DNA of 64,000 nucleotides from Sphingobacterium sp. (lineage in GTDB: Bacteria > Bacteroidota > Bacteroidia > Sphingobacteriales > Sphingobacteriaceae): assembly GCA_031253985.1 (NCBI GenBank), contig JAIRVH010000028.1:1-64000 (forward strand), written 5' to 3'. How positions within the stretch are numbered: position 1 is the first letter of the stretch; each line of letters opens with the position of its first letter. Positions 25,811-34,678 of the stretch are shown here, one piece after another. The notes beneath the pieces are model-generated. The model searched no databases, had not been told where the DNA came from, and was given only the letters and a program-made list of their open reading frames with translations. Both the position numbers and the translations under genes were made by a program.

Positions 25811-26638
25811 ATGAATAAAGTAATCGATATAGGACAATACATAGCTGTAGCCGTCAATTGGCTGACAGATCATTTAGAACCATTTTTTAACTTGATAAAA
25901 AATACGGGGAATGCATCCATTATTGGACTGGAATGGGTGCTAACGACGATACCTTTTTTTATTATCATCGCTTTGTTTACGGCATTAGCCTGGTGGAAAT
26001 CGGGTAAAGGGGTTGCATTGACAACATTGGTGGGATTAACATTGATCTATCTGATGGGATTTTGGATTGCAACGATGGAGACTTTGGCCCTAGTGTTGGT
26101 CGCTACACTGACAGCATTGGTTATATCAGTTCCTTTGGGCGTGTGGGCTGCAAAAAATAAGTTGGCTGCAAAAATCATTCGGCCCTTACTTGACTTGATG
26201 CAGACAATGCCAGCGTTTGTCTATTTGATTCCGGCAGTATTATTTTTTAGTATTGGTAAAGTCCCGGGAGCTTTTGCTACCATTATTTTCGCTATGCCAC
26301 CTGCTGTCCGTTTGACGACTTTAGGGATTGATGCGGTTCCAAAAGATATCGTGGAAGCTGCACGTTCATTTGGAGCAACCAATAGTCAGATCTTATTTAA
26401 AGTAGAGCTGCCCTTGGCTACAAAAACAATCTTAGCAGGGATCAATCAGACCATATTACTGTCTTTATCGATGGTTGTTATTGCCGGAATGATTGCTGCT
26501 GGTGGCTTGGGAGAAAAAGTGCTTGAGGGTATTAACAACTTGGATATTGGTCTTGGTTTTGAAAGTGGTTTGTCCGTTGTGATTCTCGCTATTATTTTGG
26601 ATCGAATCACGCAGGGCTTTGTAAAAAAGAAAGCATAG
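25811..26638 (+). CDS. Glycine betaine/proline ABC transporter, permease subunit (ProW/OpuAB type)
   Basis: 275 residues with six or seven membrane helices. The binding-protein-dependent transport signature region is VEAARSFGATNSQILFKVELPLA, which contains the EAA-loop that docks to the ATPase. The preceding stretch (LLDLMQTMPAFVYLIPAVLFF) is the classical ProW segment. Gaps of 2 bp to the ATPase gene and 1 bp to the binding-protein gene indicate a tight operon. Confidence 0.93.
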   Translation: MNKVIDIGQYIAVAVNWLTDHLEPFFNLIKNTGNASIIGLEWVLTTIPFFIIIALFTALAWWKSGKGVALTTLVGLTLIYLMGFWIATMETLALVLVATLTALVISVPLGVWAAKNKLAAKIIRPLLDLMQTMPAFVYLIPAVLFFSIGKVPGAFATIIFAMPPAVRLTTLGIDAVPKDIVEAARSFGATNSQILFKVELPLATKTILAGINQTILLSLSMVVIAGMIAAGGLGEKVLEGINNLDIGLGFESGLSVVILAIILDRITQGFVKKKA

Positions 26639-26639
26639 T

Positions 26640-27479
26640 ATGAGGAAAATTAAAAGTATGGTATTGTGTCTGATGGTGTTGTTGCTTGCGTCATGTACCA
26701 CAGGACGGAATAAAAATATTATTCATATCGGTATGGTCGATGGCTGGGCCGAAGGAGTCGCAATGACAGAGGTCGCAAAAGTTATTATGGAAGAAAAGGG
26801 GTATCATGTCGTTATCCAACGCGCTACACCAGATATGATCTTAGCCTCGATGAATAATGGTGATACAGATCTATATATGGATGTCTGGCTACCTTTGACC
26901 CATGGAAGTAAAGTGGCTAAGTTCACCAATATTGAAGAGCTTGGAACGAGTTATAATCATGCGCGAAATGGACTTGTTGTACCGGATTACGTAACAATTG
27001 ATGGAATTGAAGAGTTGAAAAGACATGAAAAAGAGTTTGATAAAAGGATCATTGGTATAGAAAAGGGAGCTGGAATAACACGTGCAGTGGACCAGGTGAT
27101 TAAGGATTACGAACTCGGTTATAATCATGTTAACTCATCTACCATAGCTATGATTACGGAATTGCAAAACGCAATCAAAGCAAAACGTTGGATTGTGGTA
27201 GCTGGCTGGCAGCCGCATTGGATGTTTGCTAAAATGAAATTGAAGTTTTTGGATGACCCCAAAAAGACATTGGGTGATGCCGAGCAAATTAAAATTTTTG
27301 CACGGGGAGACTTTAGCCTAGAGCAGCCGGAGCTAGCCCGATTTTTCTCCAAAGTCTACTTTGATGAATCAACAATGGCTGATTTGTTGTCACAAATGCA
27401 AGGAAGCCAGAACAAAGCAATTACGGCAAAAGAATGGGTCAATAAACATAACGATCTCGTAAAGGGCTGGTTACAGTAA
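26640..27479 (+). CDS. Glycine betaine ABC transporter substrate-binding lipoprotein (ProX/OpuAC type)
   Basis: 279 residues. Lipoprotein signal with lipobox LLLASC (C19). The OpuAC-type binding fold begins IIHIGMVDGWAEGVAMTEVAKVI, with repeated Trp residues available for an aromatic box (DGWAEG, DVWLPLT, VAGWQPHWMF). It is anchored at the membrane and delivers a quaternary amine such as glycine betaine, choline or carnitine to the permease; the exact ligand is not decided by sequence alone. Last gene of the operon. Confidence 0.9.
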   Translation: MRKIKSMVLCLMVLLLASCTTGRNKNIIHIGMVDGWAEGVAMTEVAKVIMEEKGYHVVIQRATPDMILASMNNGDTDLYMDVWLPLTHGSKVAKFTNIEELGTSYNHARNGLVVPDYVTIDGIEELKRHEKEFDKRIIGIEKGAGITRAVDQVIKDYELGYNHVNSSTIAMITELQNAIKAKRWIVVAGWQPHWMFAKMKLKFLDDPKKTLGDAEQIKIFARGDFSLEQPELARFFSKVYFDESTMADLLSQMQGSQNKAITAKEWVNKHNDLVKGWLQ

Positions 27480-27535
27480 ACTGCGGCAATTCATAGTTAT
27501 GCAACCGCAGCATGCTTTAAAGCATAGCATGAGGA

Positions 27536-27560
27536 GGGCATTGTCATTGCGACAATGCCC
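27536..27560. terminator. Hairpin at the end of the transporter operon
   Basis: Perfect 10-bp stem GGGCATTGTC/GACAATGCCC with a 5-nt loop, followed by TTAAAAATTT. The stop codon of the convergent ABC-fragment gene lies inside it. Confidence 0.65.
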
Positions 27561-27807
27561 TTAAAAATTTACGGGCCAGTTGGATTTGTTGTTGTTGTAT
27601 GCTGGATAAAGGATATCTGCTATCATCAATCCATGTGTCGAGCCCCTTTGGAAATTCCCAGGCGAAATCTAAGACTTTAGCTTTTTCTGCAGCTAAAATA
27701 ATGTCATGTTTCGTTGCATTTGGATTGGCAATCTTGATGTTATTATAAATGCTATCGTGGATGAGTGGAAAGTTGTCTGCCATATCCTGATTTCTATTTG
27801 TACCCAT
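27544..27807 (-). CDS. Fragment of an ABC-exporter ATPase (helical subdomain only)
   Basis: 87 residues. FPLIHDSIYNNIKIANPNA, then AKVLDFAWEFPKGLDTWI, then LSSIQQQQIQLARKFLRAL correspond to the segment of an exporter-type ATPase from just after the Q-loop to just after the signature. The signature LSGGQ is degraded to LSSIQ. Walker A, Walker B and the H-loop are absent, so it cannot hydrolyse ATP alone. It ends at a stop codon inside a terminator hairpin and starts 15 bp from a Fur-box-like palindrome. Either a relic of a lost iron-regulated exporter or a retained small protein; I favour the relic. Confidence 0.55.
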   Translation of the reverse strand: MGTNRNQDMADNFPLIHDSIYNNIKIANPNATKHDIILAAEKAKVLDFAWEFPKGLDTWIDDSRYPLSSIQQQQIQLARKFLRALSQ

Positions 27808-27821
27808 AGTGAATTATTTTT

Positions 27822-27852
27822 AAAATAATTAAGAATGATTCTAAATAATTTT
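27822..27852. promoter_or_regulatory. Fur-box-like palindrome
   Basis: 31-bp inverted repeat centred on G27837 with 13 of 15 positions paired. Its core fits TTnAGAAnGATTCTnAA. It lies between the divergent ABC-fragment and AraC genes, and a second copy of the core is at 29080. Confidence 0.5.
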
Positions 27853-27991
27853 ATACTTTAGTCAAAGATAGCAGTTATTCTATTGTTATGGGGTCTGCAT
27901 AAAGGAGTAAAATGTCCGTCGAAGGGAATATTCTGCTAAGATATATTGCCTATTGTGCGTAAGACTATTGGAATCCTAAAAGGAATTAAAA

Positions 27992-28978
27992 ATGGCACTA
28001 AGATTATATGATATTGATTCACCCAGTTTATTATTGGAGCGGACTTACCCAAGTACCTGCTTTTCCGTCGACACGGGAATTTATGAATCTGTAACACATT
28101 TAGATACTACATTTGGGAAAGGTTTTTATAAGGAGGTTTTCTTCGATGGTATTCATATTGGTTACGGTCATGCACAGTTATTTAAACGGATGCGGTTTCG
28201 TTTTGAAAGTGATTTTGAAACAGTTGAAATGCACTTTGCTTTAAAAGGCAATAGTCAGGCGAGTGGCGAAATGATGCCATTAGGTGTAAATTTTGAGACC
28301 TACCAGCATAATATTATTTACGGAAATTCAATGTGTGGTCAAATGGAGTGGGGGAATCAGGAGTTTCAGTTATGTGAAATAAACTTATCGCCCGAATTTT
28401 TTAAAAGATTCTTGCCCGAAGATTCTAAATTCTTTGCAGCATTTCGGAATGCTATTGACCGTGGTAAATCGGGATTGCTGACCGATATGCATAGACGGAT
28501 TACTCACGATATGTATGAAATTATCAACGATGTAATCAATTGCCAACGAAAGGGAATTTTTAAGAAAATTTTCCTGGAAGCAAAGATTATGGAGCTCTTG
28601 CTTCTTCAATTGGAACAGTTTCAGGAAGAGGGTTTTGTAGCAGTTTCGTTAAAAAAAGCCGACATCGATAAGATATATGCCGTTCGTGAGTTTCTTCTAA
28701 AAAATATGGACAGCAATAGTACATTGGTCAATCTCGCACATTTGGTGGGTACCAATGAATTTACCTTGAAAAAAGGCTTTAAGGAGCTCTTTGGTACGAC
28801 TGTTTTCGGTTTTTGGCATGACGCAAAAATGGAGCATGCTAAGAAGTTGATCCTAGATGAAGATCGAACAATCGGTGAAGTCTCTGATTTGGTTGGTTAC
28901 AAAAATCAACGCCATTTTTCGGACGCCTTCAAACGTAAATTTGGCATCCCACCAAGTAAGCTGAAAAATGCCTTCTAA
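27992..28978 (+). CDS. AraC-family transcriptional regulator (PchR-like, iron block)
   Basis: 328 residues. The N-terminal 200 residues resemble the ligand-binding part of PchR-type regulators, for example FESDFETVEMHFALKG. The C-terminal AraC domain contains LVNLAHLVGTNEFTLKKGFK and ISDLVGYKNQRHFSDAFKRKFG-like sequence ending PPSKLKN. PchR relatives activate siderophore uptake genes when a ferric siderophore is bound. The next gene is a siderophore-interacting protein and a Fur-like box lies upstream, which supports an iron-related role. The identity of the siderophore is unknown. Confidence 0.85.
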   Translation: MALRLYDIDSPSLLLERTYPSTCFSVDTGIYESVTHLDTTFGKGFYKEVFFDGIHIGYGHAQLFKRMRFRFESDFETVEMHFALKGNSQASGEMMPLGVNFETYQHNIIYGNSMCGQMEWGNQEFQLCEINLSPEFFKRFLPEDSKFFAAFRNAIDRGKSGLLTDMHRRITHDMYEIINDVINCQRKGIFKKIFLEAKIMELLLLQLEQFQEEGFVAVSLKKADIDKIYAVREFLLKNMDSNSTLVNLAHLVGTNEFTLKKGFKELFGTTVFGFWHDAKMEHAKKLILDEDRTIGEVSDLVGYKNQRHFSDAFKRKFGIPPSKLKNAF

Positions 28979-29071
28979 TAGGGAAGAGTTTTTTCACACT
29001 TTACGGACTTTTTATTCCTTTTTACGGAAGTTTTAGTAGCACATGAATTGGTTTGATAAAAACCGAATAAT

Positions 29072-29079
29072 TACCTTTG
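29072..29079 (+). promoter_or_regulatory. Putative -7 box of the siderophore-interacting protein gene
   Basis: TACCTTTG fits TAnnTTTG; a TTTG at 29052-29055 could be the -33 element, though the 16-nt spacing is short. A Fur-like core begins at the next base. Confidence 0.5.
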
Positions 29080-29096
29080 TTTAGAAAGATTCTTAA
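29080..29096. promoter_or_regulatory. Second Fur-box-like motif
   Basis: TTTAGAAAGATTCTTAA, centred on G29088, fits the same TTnAGAAnGATTCTnAA core as the palindrome at 27829-27845. It covers the expected transcription start of the siderophore-interacting protein gene, a position suited to repression. Confidence 0.5.
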
Positions 29097-29136
29097 TAAC
29101 AATCTTTTGATCAAATAGGTATGTAATTAGAAAATC

Positions 29137-29961
29137 ATGGGAAAAACTGAAATGAAAGTAATACAGCTCGCCCTGACTGTAAGTAGAAAGGAATATCTGA
29201 CACCACATTATATTCGTGTGTATTTGACTGGTGATGGTGTAGATCAAATCGCAAATACGACCGTCGGAGTCAATAATAAGATTTTGATTCCGCCAAAGCA
29301 TGTAGATCGTATTTATTTTCCGGAATTTGATTATGAACGCGGGCAGTGGAAGCCGATGGATGAAGCGATCAGGCCAACAGTTCGAACTTACACACATCGC
29401 GGTATCAACCTTCATAGAAATGAGGTATGGATTGATTTCGTTGCCCATGGTGATGAGGGGCCAGCTTCCGCTTGGGCGATGGCTGCAAAACCTGGCGATG
29501 CGCTCGGGATTCTAATGAAAGCAGGTAAGACGCCACTCTATGAAGTTGCAGCGAACTATCTGCTTGTTGGGGATGCGACTGCAATTCCTGTTTTGGGTGC
29601 AATCTTAGAAGATTTGCCACCTTCGGCAAAGGGAATCTGTATGATTGAAGTACATGGTAGCGAAGATATACAGCAATTGAAGACTAAGGCTGCTATTGAT
29701 TTTATCTGGATACATAATGATACGCCACAGGAAGGTAGCCTTTTGGCGGATTTGGTGAAGATCAGATCCTTGCCTACACAGGACAAATTTGCTTATATAG
29801 CTGCTGAATTTTCGACAGTTAAGGAGATTCGCAATTTTTTGCGTAAGGATCTCGGTTGGGGAAGAGCGGAGCTTTATGCTTATTCGTATTGGAAAGCTGG
29901 AGTTGCTGAAGATAAATCTGCTACAGATCGCCGTAGTGAGAGTGAAGAAATCCAGGCCTAA
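29137..29961 (+). CDS. Siderophore-interacting FAD-binding protein (ferric-siderophore reductase, ViuB-like)
   Basis: 274 residues. The N-terminal FAD-binding barrel carries the family motif VRTYTHR (RxYTxR), and the linker contains FVAHGDEGPASAWA. The C-terminal NAD(P)H-binding half includes YLLVGDATAIPVLGAILEDLP and ends with a tail containing LYAYSYWKAG. Cytoplasmic enzyme that reduces Fe(III) in imported siderophores to release Fe(II). A second ATG at 29152 is possible. The MATE exporter gene starts 15 bp downstream, so the two probably form an operon under the Fur-like box. Confidence 0.92.
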   Translation: MGKTEMKVIQLALTVSRKEYLTPHYIRVYLTGDGVDQIANTTVGVNNKILIPPKHVDRIYFPEFDYERGQWKPMDEAIRPTVRTYTHRGINLHRNEVWIDFVAHGDEGPASAWAMAAKPGDALGILMKAGKTPLYEVAANYLLVGDATAIPVLGAILEDLPPSAKGICMIEVHGSEDIQQLKTKAAIDFIWIHNDTPQEGSLLADLVKIRSLPTQDKFAYIAAEFSTVKEIRNFLRKDLGWGRAELYAYSYWKAGVAEDKSATDRRSESEEIQA

Positions 29962-29976
29962 TGTTTACGATAGGTT

Positions 29977-31326
29977 ATGGAGAAACAGAGACAACTGATC
30001 TTAAACGGTAAGTTAAGTAGGGTGATGTGGCAGATGTCGTGGCCAGCCGTGATTGCAATGGTCCTGTATGGACTGAACAATTTTCTGGATGGTATTTTTG
30101 TTGGTCATCTGATTAACAATACAGCTTTGGCAGCAGTGGGTGTAACCTATCCTTTAGCCCAATTTGCGCAAGGTTTTGGTACCCTGATCGGAACAGGTAT
30201 GGGGGCAGCAATTAGTATTTGGATAGGTGGGGATCAACTTGAGAAATTACATAGGTCATTTGGTACGGTGCATTTTTTGACTATTATTTTCTCTCTTATA
30301 ATTACGCTCCCTTGTTATGTATTAGCCGACAGATTGGTCTATATGATGGGCGGTCGAGGTGAGATATTGGCCCTTGGGGTCGATTACTTTCGAGCAACCA
30401 TATTGGGTAGTTTTTTCTGGATTTATGGCTTGGCCCTCAATATGATCATTCGTGCGGAGGGTCGTATGAAAACTGCGGCCTGGATGATTGCAATAGGATT
30501 GCTTGTTGATGTCTTACTTAAACCAGTTTTTATACAACATTTTGGTTGGGGTGTTTCAGGAGCAGCCTGGGCAACCAATATATCGATGATCATCTATACA
30601 TTTTTAGGTGTATGGTATTACGCCGGGGGAAAGGCTTCATTCAAAACAAAATTTTGGTCTTTATCTTGGGATTTGTCGATTTTAAAAGAGACGTTTTCGT
30701 TAGGCATGCCTGGTTTTGTCATGATGGTCATGATTGTAATCCAGAATATTGTTGTCTTCAACGCATTGGCCAATTACGGGAATGATATGGACATTACGTT
30801 TTTTACAGCGGTCAATAGGCTTTATATTTTATTAAACACCCCACTATGGGGGCTTATGCGGGCTTTGCAGCCTGTAACTGGGATGAACTATGGTGCTGGT
30901 CAGTATAGGAGAAGTATCAATTCGTACCGTTTATTTGCCATTACTGGACTGCTAATTCTACTTCCATTCTGGTTGCTGGTGATGTTTCATCCCGTTGCTG
31001 TGCTATCGATCATGATACCAGGATCTACTTTTTCGATACAGCAGCTAATGGATTTCAGAATTTATATGAGTGTTTTATTGGCTCTTCCATTTATTTTTAT
31101 GGCGATGGTGTGGTTTCCTTCCATTGATCATGCCAAGCCTGCGACTTTTATCAGTGTATTGCGGCAGGTTGTATTTTATATTCCTATCTTAATTATTGCG
31201 CCAAAATATTTTGGTGTACACAGCATTTACGTAGCGAGCGCGGCGATAGATTGGATTATTTTCATTCTAGTCATCTATGCGGTTCGACGAAGCATGCGGA
31301 AACTCAATATGCAAGCTGATGTATAA
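29977..31326 (+). CDS. MATE-family efflux transporter
   Basis: 449 residues with twelve predicted helices in two MatE repeats. The first repeat begins MSWPAVIAMVLYGLNNFLDGIFV; the second begins near ETFSLGMPGFVMMVMIVIQN. The family exports drugs or metabolites using Na+ or H+ gradients. Its place 15 bp after a siderophore-interacting protein gene suggests that it may export a siderophore or a by-product, but no biosynthesis genes lie in the window. Confidence 0.9.
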   Translation: MEKQRQLILNGKLSRVMWQMSWPAVIAMVLYGLNNFLDGIFVGHLINNTALAAVGVTYPLAQFAQGFGTLIGTGMGAAISIWIGGDQLEKLHRSFGTVHFLTIIFSLIITLPCYVLADRLVYMMGGRGEILALGVDYFRATILGSFFWIYGLALNMIIRAEGRMKTAAWMIAIGLLVDVLLKPVFIQHFGWGVSGAAWATNISMIIYTFLGVWYYAGGKASFKTKFWSLSWDLSILKETFSLGMPGFVMMVMIVIQNIVVFNALANYGNDMDITFFTAVNRLYILLNTPLWGLMRALQPVTGMNYGAGQYRRSINSYRLFAITGLLILLPFWLLVMFHPVAVLSIMIPGSTFSIQQLMDFRIYMSVLLALPFIFMAMVWFPSIDHAKPATFISVLRQVVFYIPILIIAPKYFGVHSIYVASAAIDWIIFILVIYAVRRSMRKLNMQADV

Positions 31327-31444
31327 GACATTGCAGCGCGAACGATATTAATGTTAAGTTAAGCAATCTTTAAGATTACTTTGTTAATATACTACTCATC
31401 TTCTAGTAATATAGGTTTCATTTTTTTGGCGAAAATTCAAAATA

Positions 31445-34400
31445 ATGAAACCTATTAAACTACCTCAATTTAGGAAAACAGCCCAGGTCACTCTAGCTAT
31501 CGCATTGCTGAATGCAGCACATGTCGATAGCGTATGGGCAAATCCAGCGACTGAAACTACTAAACTCGAAATTAAAGACCAATCTACCATTAAGGGGATT
31601 GTTAAGGATCAGGACGGCAAACCTATTGACGGCGGTACGATCATCAACGAAACCAGCAAACAGAGTACACGTACGGAGTTTAATGGTAAATTTAATCTGA
31701 AAGGTCAGGTTGGTGACCAAATCCGTGTTTCTTCTTTAGGGTATAAAACAATTACAATCACTGCTACAGATGGGGATCTTATGGTGATTTTGGAAAAAGA
31801 TGATTCAAAGTTGGATGAGGTTGTTGTCACAGCAATTGGTATCAAGCAACAAAAGAAGCAAATTGGTTACGCTACCCAAGAAGTCAAATTAGACGTACTC
31901 AAAGAGTCTAAAACAATGAATATTGGTACAGCCCTAACGGGACAAGTATCGGGTCTGATTGTTAACAATCCAACGGGAATTTTTCAGGCACCATCTTTTC
32001 AATTGCGCGGTAAGACTCCGCTTATTGTCGTAGATGGTATTCCTGTAGAATCTGATTTTTACGACATGTCCAGCCAAAACATTGAGAATATCAACGTGTT
32101 GAAGGGAACAGCCGCTTCATCTTTATATGGATCACGCGGTAAGAACGGCGCTATCTTAATTACAACCAAAAGTGCGAAAAGCGATAGACTGGAATTTTCG
32201 GTTGGAACCAGTAATATGTTCTCTGCAGGATTTACGGTTTTTCCTGAATCACAAAAGGAGTTTGGAAGTGGATCTAACGGTAAATATGAGTTTTGGGATG
32301 GTGCTGATGGAGGGATTTCAGATGGGGATATGACATGGGGGCCTAAATTGAACTCCGGAATAAAGGTTGCGCAATGGAACAGTCCGATTCGCGATAAGCA
32401 AACAGGCGAAGTGATTCCTTGGTGGGGTGATGTGAGTGGAACCAAGTATAACGATAAGTCACGTTATGAAAGAGTACCGATTGATTGGGTTGCACATAAC
32501 AATTTAGAGGATTTCCTTGGGACTGGACTGATTACCGAAAATAATGCGACGTTATCGTATCGTTCGGAAAAGGTAAGCATATTTGGAACAGGAAAATATG
32601 CCTATCAAAAGGGTCAGGTACCCAATACAAAACTTTCTACCGGTGGATTAAATTTGAATACCTCTTACCGTTTTACTCCTGAGGTACAATTAGATCTTAA
32701 CTTATCCTATAATAAAGTAAAATCTCCAAATTATCCAAGGTATGGATATGGGCCTAAAAATCATATGTATACGATTTTGCTGTGGATGGGAAATGATGTA
32801 AATGGACAAGAATTAAAGGATCACCTCTATATTCCGGGACAGGAAGGCTATCGTCAAGCAAACTATAACTATGCTTGGTACAACAACCCTTACTTTGCAG
32901 CCAATGAGCTGAATCAGGTATACGACCAGGATATTTTGGCCGGGCAGACTGCTTTAACTTGGCGTATCTCACCTGAATTTACCGTCAAAGGTCGCGCTGC
33001 AGCAAGACAAAAAAATCTATTCCAGGATATGCAGAGTCCGAAGTCTTACATGAATTATGGCGATTCACGGAATGGAGATTATAAAAACTGGGACAGCAAG
33101 CAGCTTAATTTTGATGCTGACGTTTTAGCGACCTATATTAAGCAGTTGTCTGATAATTTCGGTGTAACGGTTAATGCGGGATCCTCCACTTTCAAAAGGG
33201 ATTATCGTGAACTTTATCAAACTACGGATGGTTTGGTTGTGCCATTTGTCTACAACTTAGGCAATACCCAAGGCCCAGTTAAGGCAACAAATACAACAAC
33301 TGAAAAAATAATCCGAAGTGCTTATGCGTCGGTAAATTTAAATGTGTTTAAGTCGACCTATCTGAATTTTTCAGGAAGAAATGACTGGTCATCCACATTA
33401 TCAAAGGCAAATCAGTCATTCTTTTATCCATCGGTTTCGTTAAGTAGTGTTATCTCCGATTATTTTAAACTGCCAGCGCAAATTGACTTTGTTAAATTGT
33501 ACAGTTCCTGGGCATCGGTATCTTCTGATCTGGATCCTTATAGCATTGCTGCGACTTATAAAAAGGATGTTACCTATGGTTCGACGCCATCAGTAACCTA
33601 TCCTGCAGGTATTATTAATCCTGATATCCTTCCGCAGCAGTCCATTTCTTTAGAAATTGGTGCTTCTATGGCTTTCTTTAAAAATAGGCTTTCGGCTGAT
33701 GTGACGTACTATAATGTTGTGGATAAAAATCAGATCATCGATTTGAGTATTTCTCAGGCATCCGCTTTTACTTCGCGTAAAGTAAATGGAAATAAATACC
33801 GTACAAAAGGATTGGAGATTTCTTTGACAGGAAATATAATTAAAAATGACCAATTTTCGTGGACGTCTACTGTAAACTGGTCTCGTGCAATTCAGCGTTT
33901 GGAAGAAATTTATAATAACCAAGCGAAATACGGTAATCTTAAAAAAGGTGATCGTGCAGATAGCTACTATGGTACTGTCTGGGAAAAATCGGCTGATGGT
34001 AAGGTTATCTTGAATCCGAATACGGGTATGCCGACCAAAAATCCATTTCCACAATATTTAGGTTACTTTCAACCGGACTGGCAATTTGGTTTCGCAAACC
34101 AGTTTAAATTTAAGGGATTTCAGGTAAACCTTGATTTCGACGGATCTATCGGCGGTGTCATGAATTCGACTACGATAGAAAAAATGTGGTGGGGTGGAAA
34201 GCATCCTTCATCAGTTTTATATCGTCAGGAACAATATGATGCAGGGAAACCAGTTTTTGTGCCAGATGGGGTGATCGTAACAGGAGGTGAACTTACCCGT
34301 GACGTGAACGGTAATATTACTTCAGATACCCGAACGTATACAAGTAATACGAAAGCTGTTGATTGGCAGGCTTGGAGTCAAAATTATCCTTACCAGGCTA

Positions 34401-34666
34401 GAGTTACAGAATCTGAAAGTAAACTGTTTGCCAATGTATTTGATCGATCATTTGTAAAACTGCGTCGGCTTTCGGTCGGTTACGATGTCAATAAAGTGTT
34501 TAAATTAAAACAGCTTACGGCACTAAATGCATCACTATTTGGCTATAATTTAGCCATGTGGAAGAAAGTACCTTATATCGATCCTGATTTTGGCGTTGGA
34601 AATGATGGAAACTTACAAGATCCTTCCACACGATATATTGGTTTTTCTCTAGATTTTAAGTTTTAA
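31445..34666 (+). CDS. SusC/RagA-family TonB-linked outer-membrane transporter (phospholipase operon)
   Basis: 1073 residues. A signal peptide is followed by a carboxypeptidase-regulatory-like domain (IKGIVKDQDGKPIDGGTI), the conserved DEVVVTAIGIKQQKK stretch, and a plug (QLRGKTPLIVVDGIPV, then GTAASSLYGSRGKNGAILIT). The long barrel ends in RYIGFSLDFKF. It works with the SusD lipoprotein encoded 12 bp downstream to import a ligand through the outer membrane with TonB energy. Downstream coupling to a phospholipase C suggests the cargo is a lipid-derived or phosphorylated product rather than an oligosaccharide. Confidence 0.95.
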   Translation: MKPIKLPQFRKTAQVTLAIALLNAAHVDSVWANPATETTKLEIKDQSTIKGIVKDQDGKPIDGGTIINETSKQSTRTEFNGKFNLKGQVGDQIRVSSLGYKTITITATDGDLMVILEKDDSKLDEVVVTAIGIKQQKKQIGYATQEVKLDVLKESKTMNIGTALTGQVSGLIVNNPTGIFQAPSFQLRGKTPLIVVDGIPVESDFYDMSSQNIENINVLKGTAASSLYGSRGKNGAILITTKSAKSDRLEFSVGTSNMFSAGFTVFPESQKEFGSGSNGKYEFWDGADGGISDGDMTWGPKLNSGIKVAQWNSPIRDKQTGEVIPWWGDVSGTKYNDKSRYERVPIDWVAHNNLEDFLGTGLITENNATLSYRSEKVSIFGTGKYAYQKGQVPNTKLSTGGLNLNTSYRFTPEVQLDLNLSYNKVKSPNYPRYGYGPKNHMYTILLWMGNDVNGQELKDHLYIPGQEGYRQANYNYAWYNNPYFAANELNQVYDQDILAGQTALTWRISPEFTVKGRAAARQKNLFQDMQSPKSYMNYGDSRNGDYKNWDSKQLNFDADVLATYIKQLSDNFGVTVNAGSSTFKRDYRELYQTTDGLVVPFVYNLGNTQGPVKATNTTTEKIIRSAYASVNLNVFKSTYLNFSGRNDWSSTLSKANQSFFYPSVSLSSVISDYFKLPAQIDFVKLYSSWASVSSDLDPYSIAATYKKDVTYGSTPSVTYPAGIINPDILPQQSISLEIGASMAFFKNRLSADVTYYNVVDKNQIIDLSISQASAFTSRKVNGNKYRTKGLEISLTGNIIKNDQFSWTSTVNWSRAIQRLEEIYNNQAKYGNLKKGDRADSYYGTVWEKSADGKVILNPNTGMPTKNPFPQYLGYFQPDWQFGFANQFKFKGFQVNLDFDGSIGGVMNSTTIEKMWWGGKHPSSVLYRQEQYDAGKPVFVPDGVIVTGGELTRDVNGNITSDTRTYTSNTKAVDWQAWSQNYPYQARVTESESKLFANVFDRSFVKLRRLSVGYDVNKVFKLKQLTALNASLFGYNLAMWKKVPYIDPDFGVGNDGNLQDPSTRYIGFSLDFKF

Positions 34667-34678
34667 TAAAGTAGTACG

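Noticed and set aside
33650..34054. Minus-strand open frame of 134 codons inside the SusC gene of the phospholipase operon
   Set aside because: Lies fully within an unambiguous SusC coding region and shows no domain or signal of its own.
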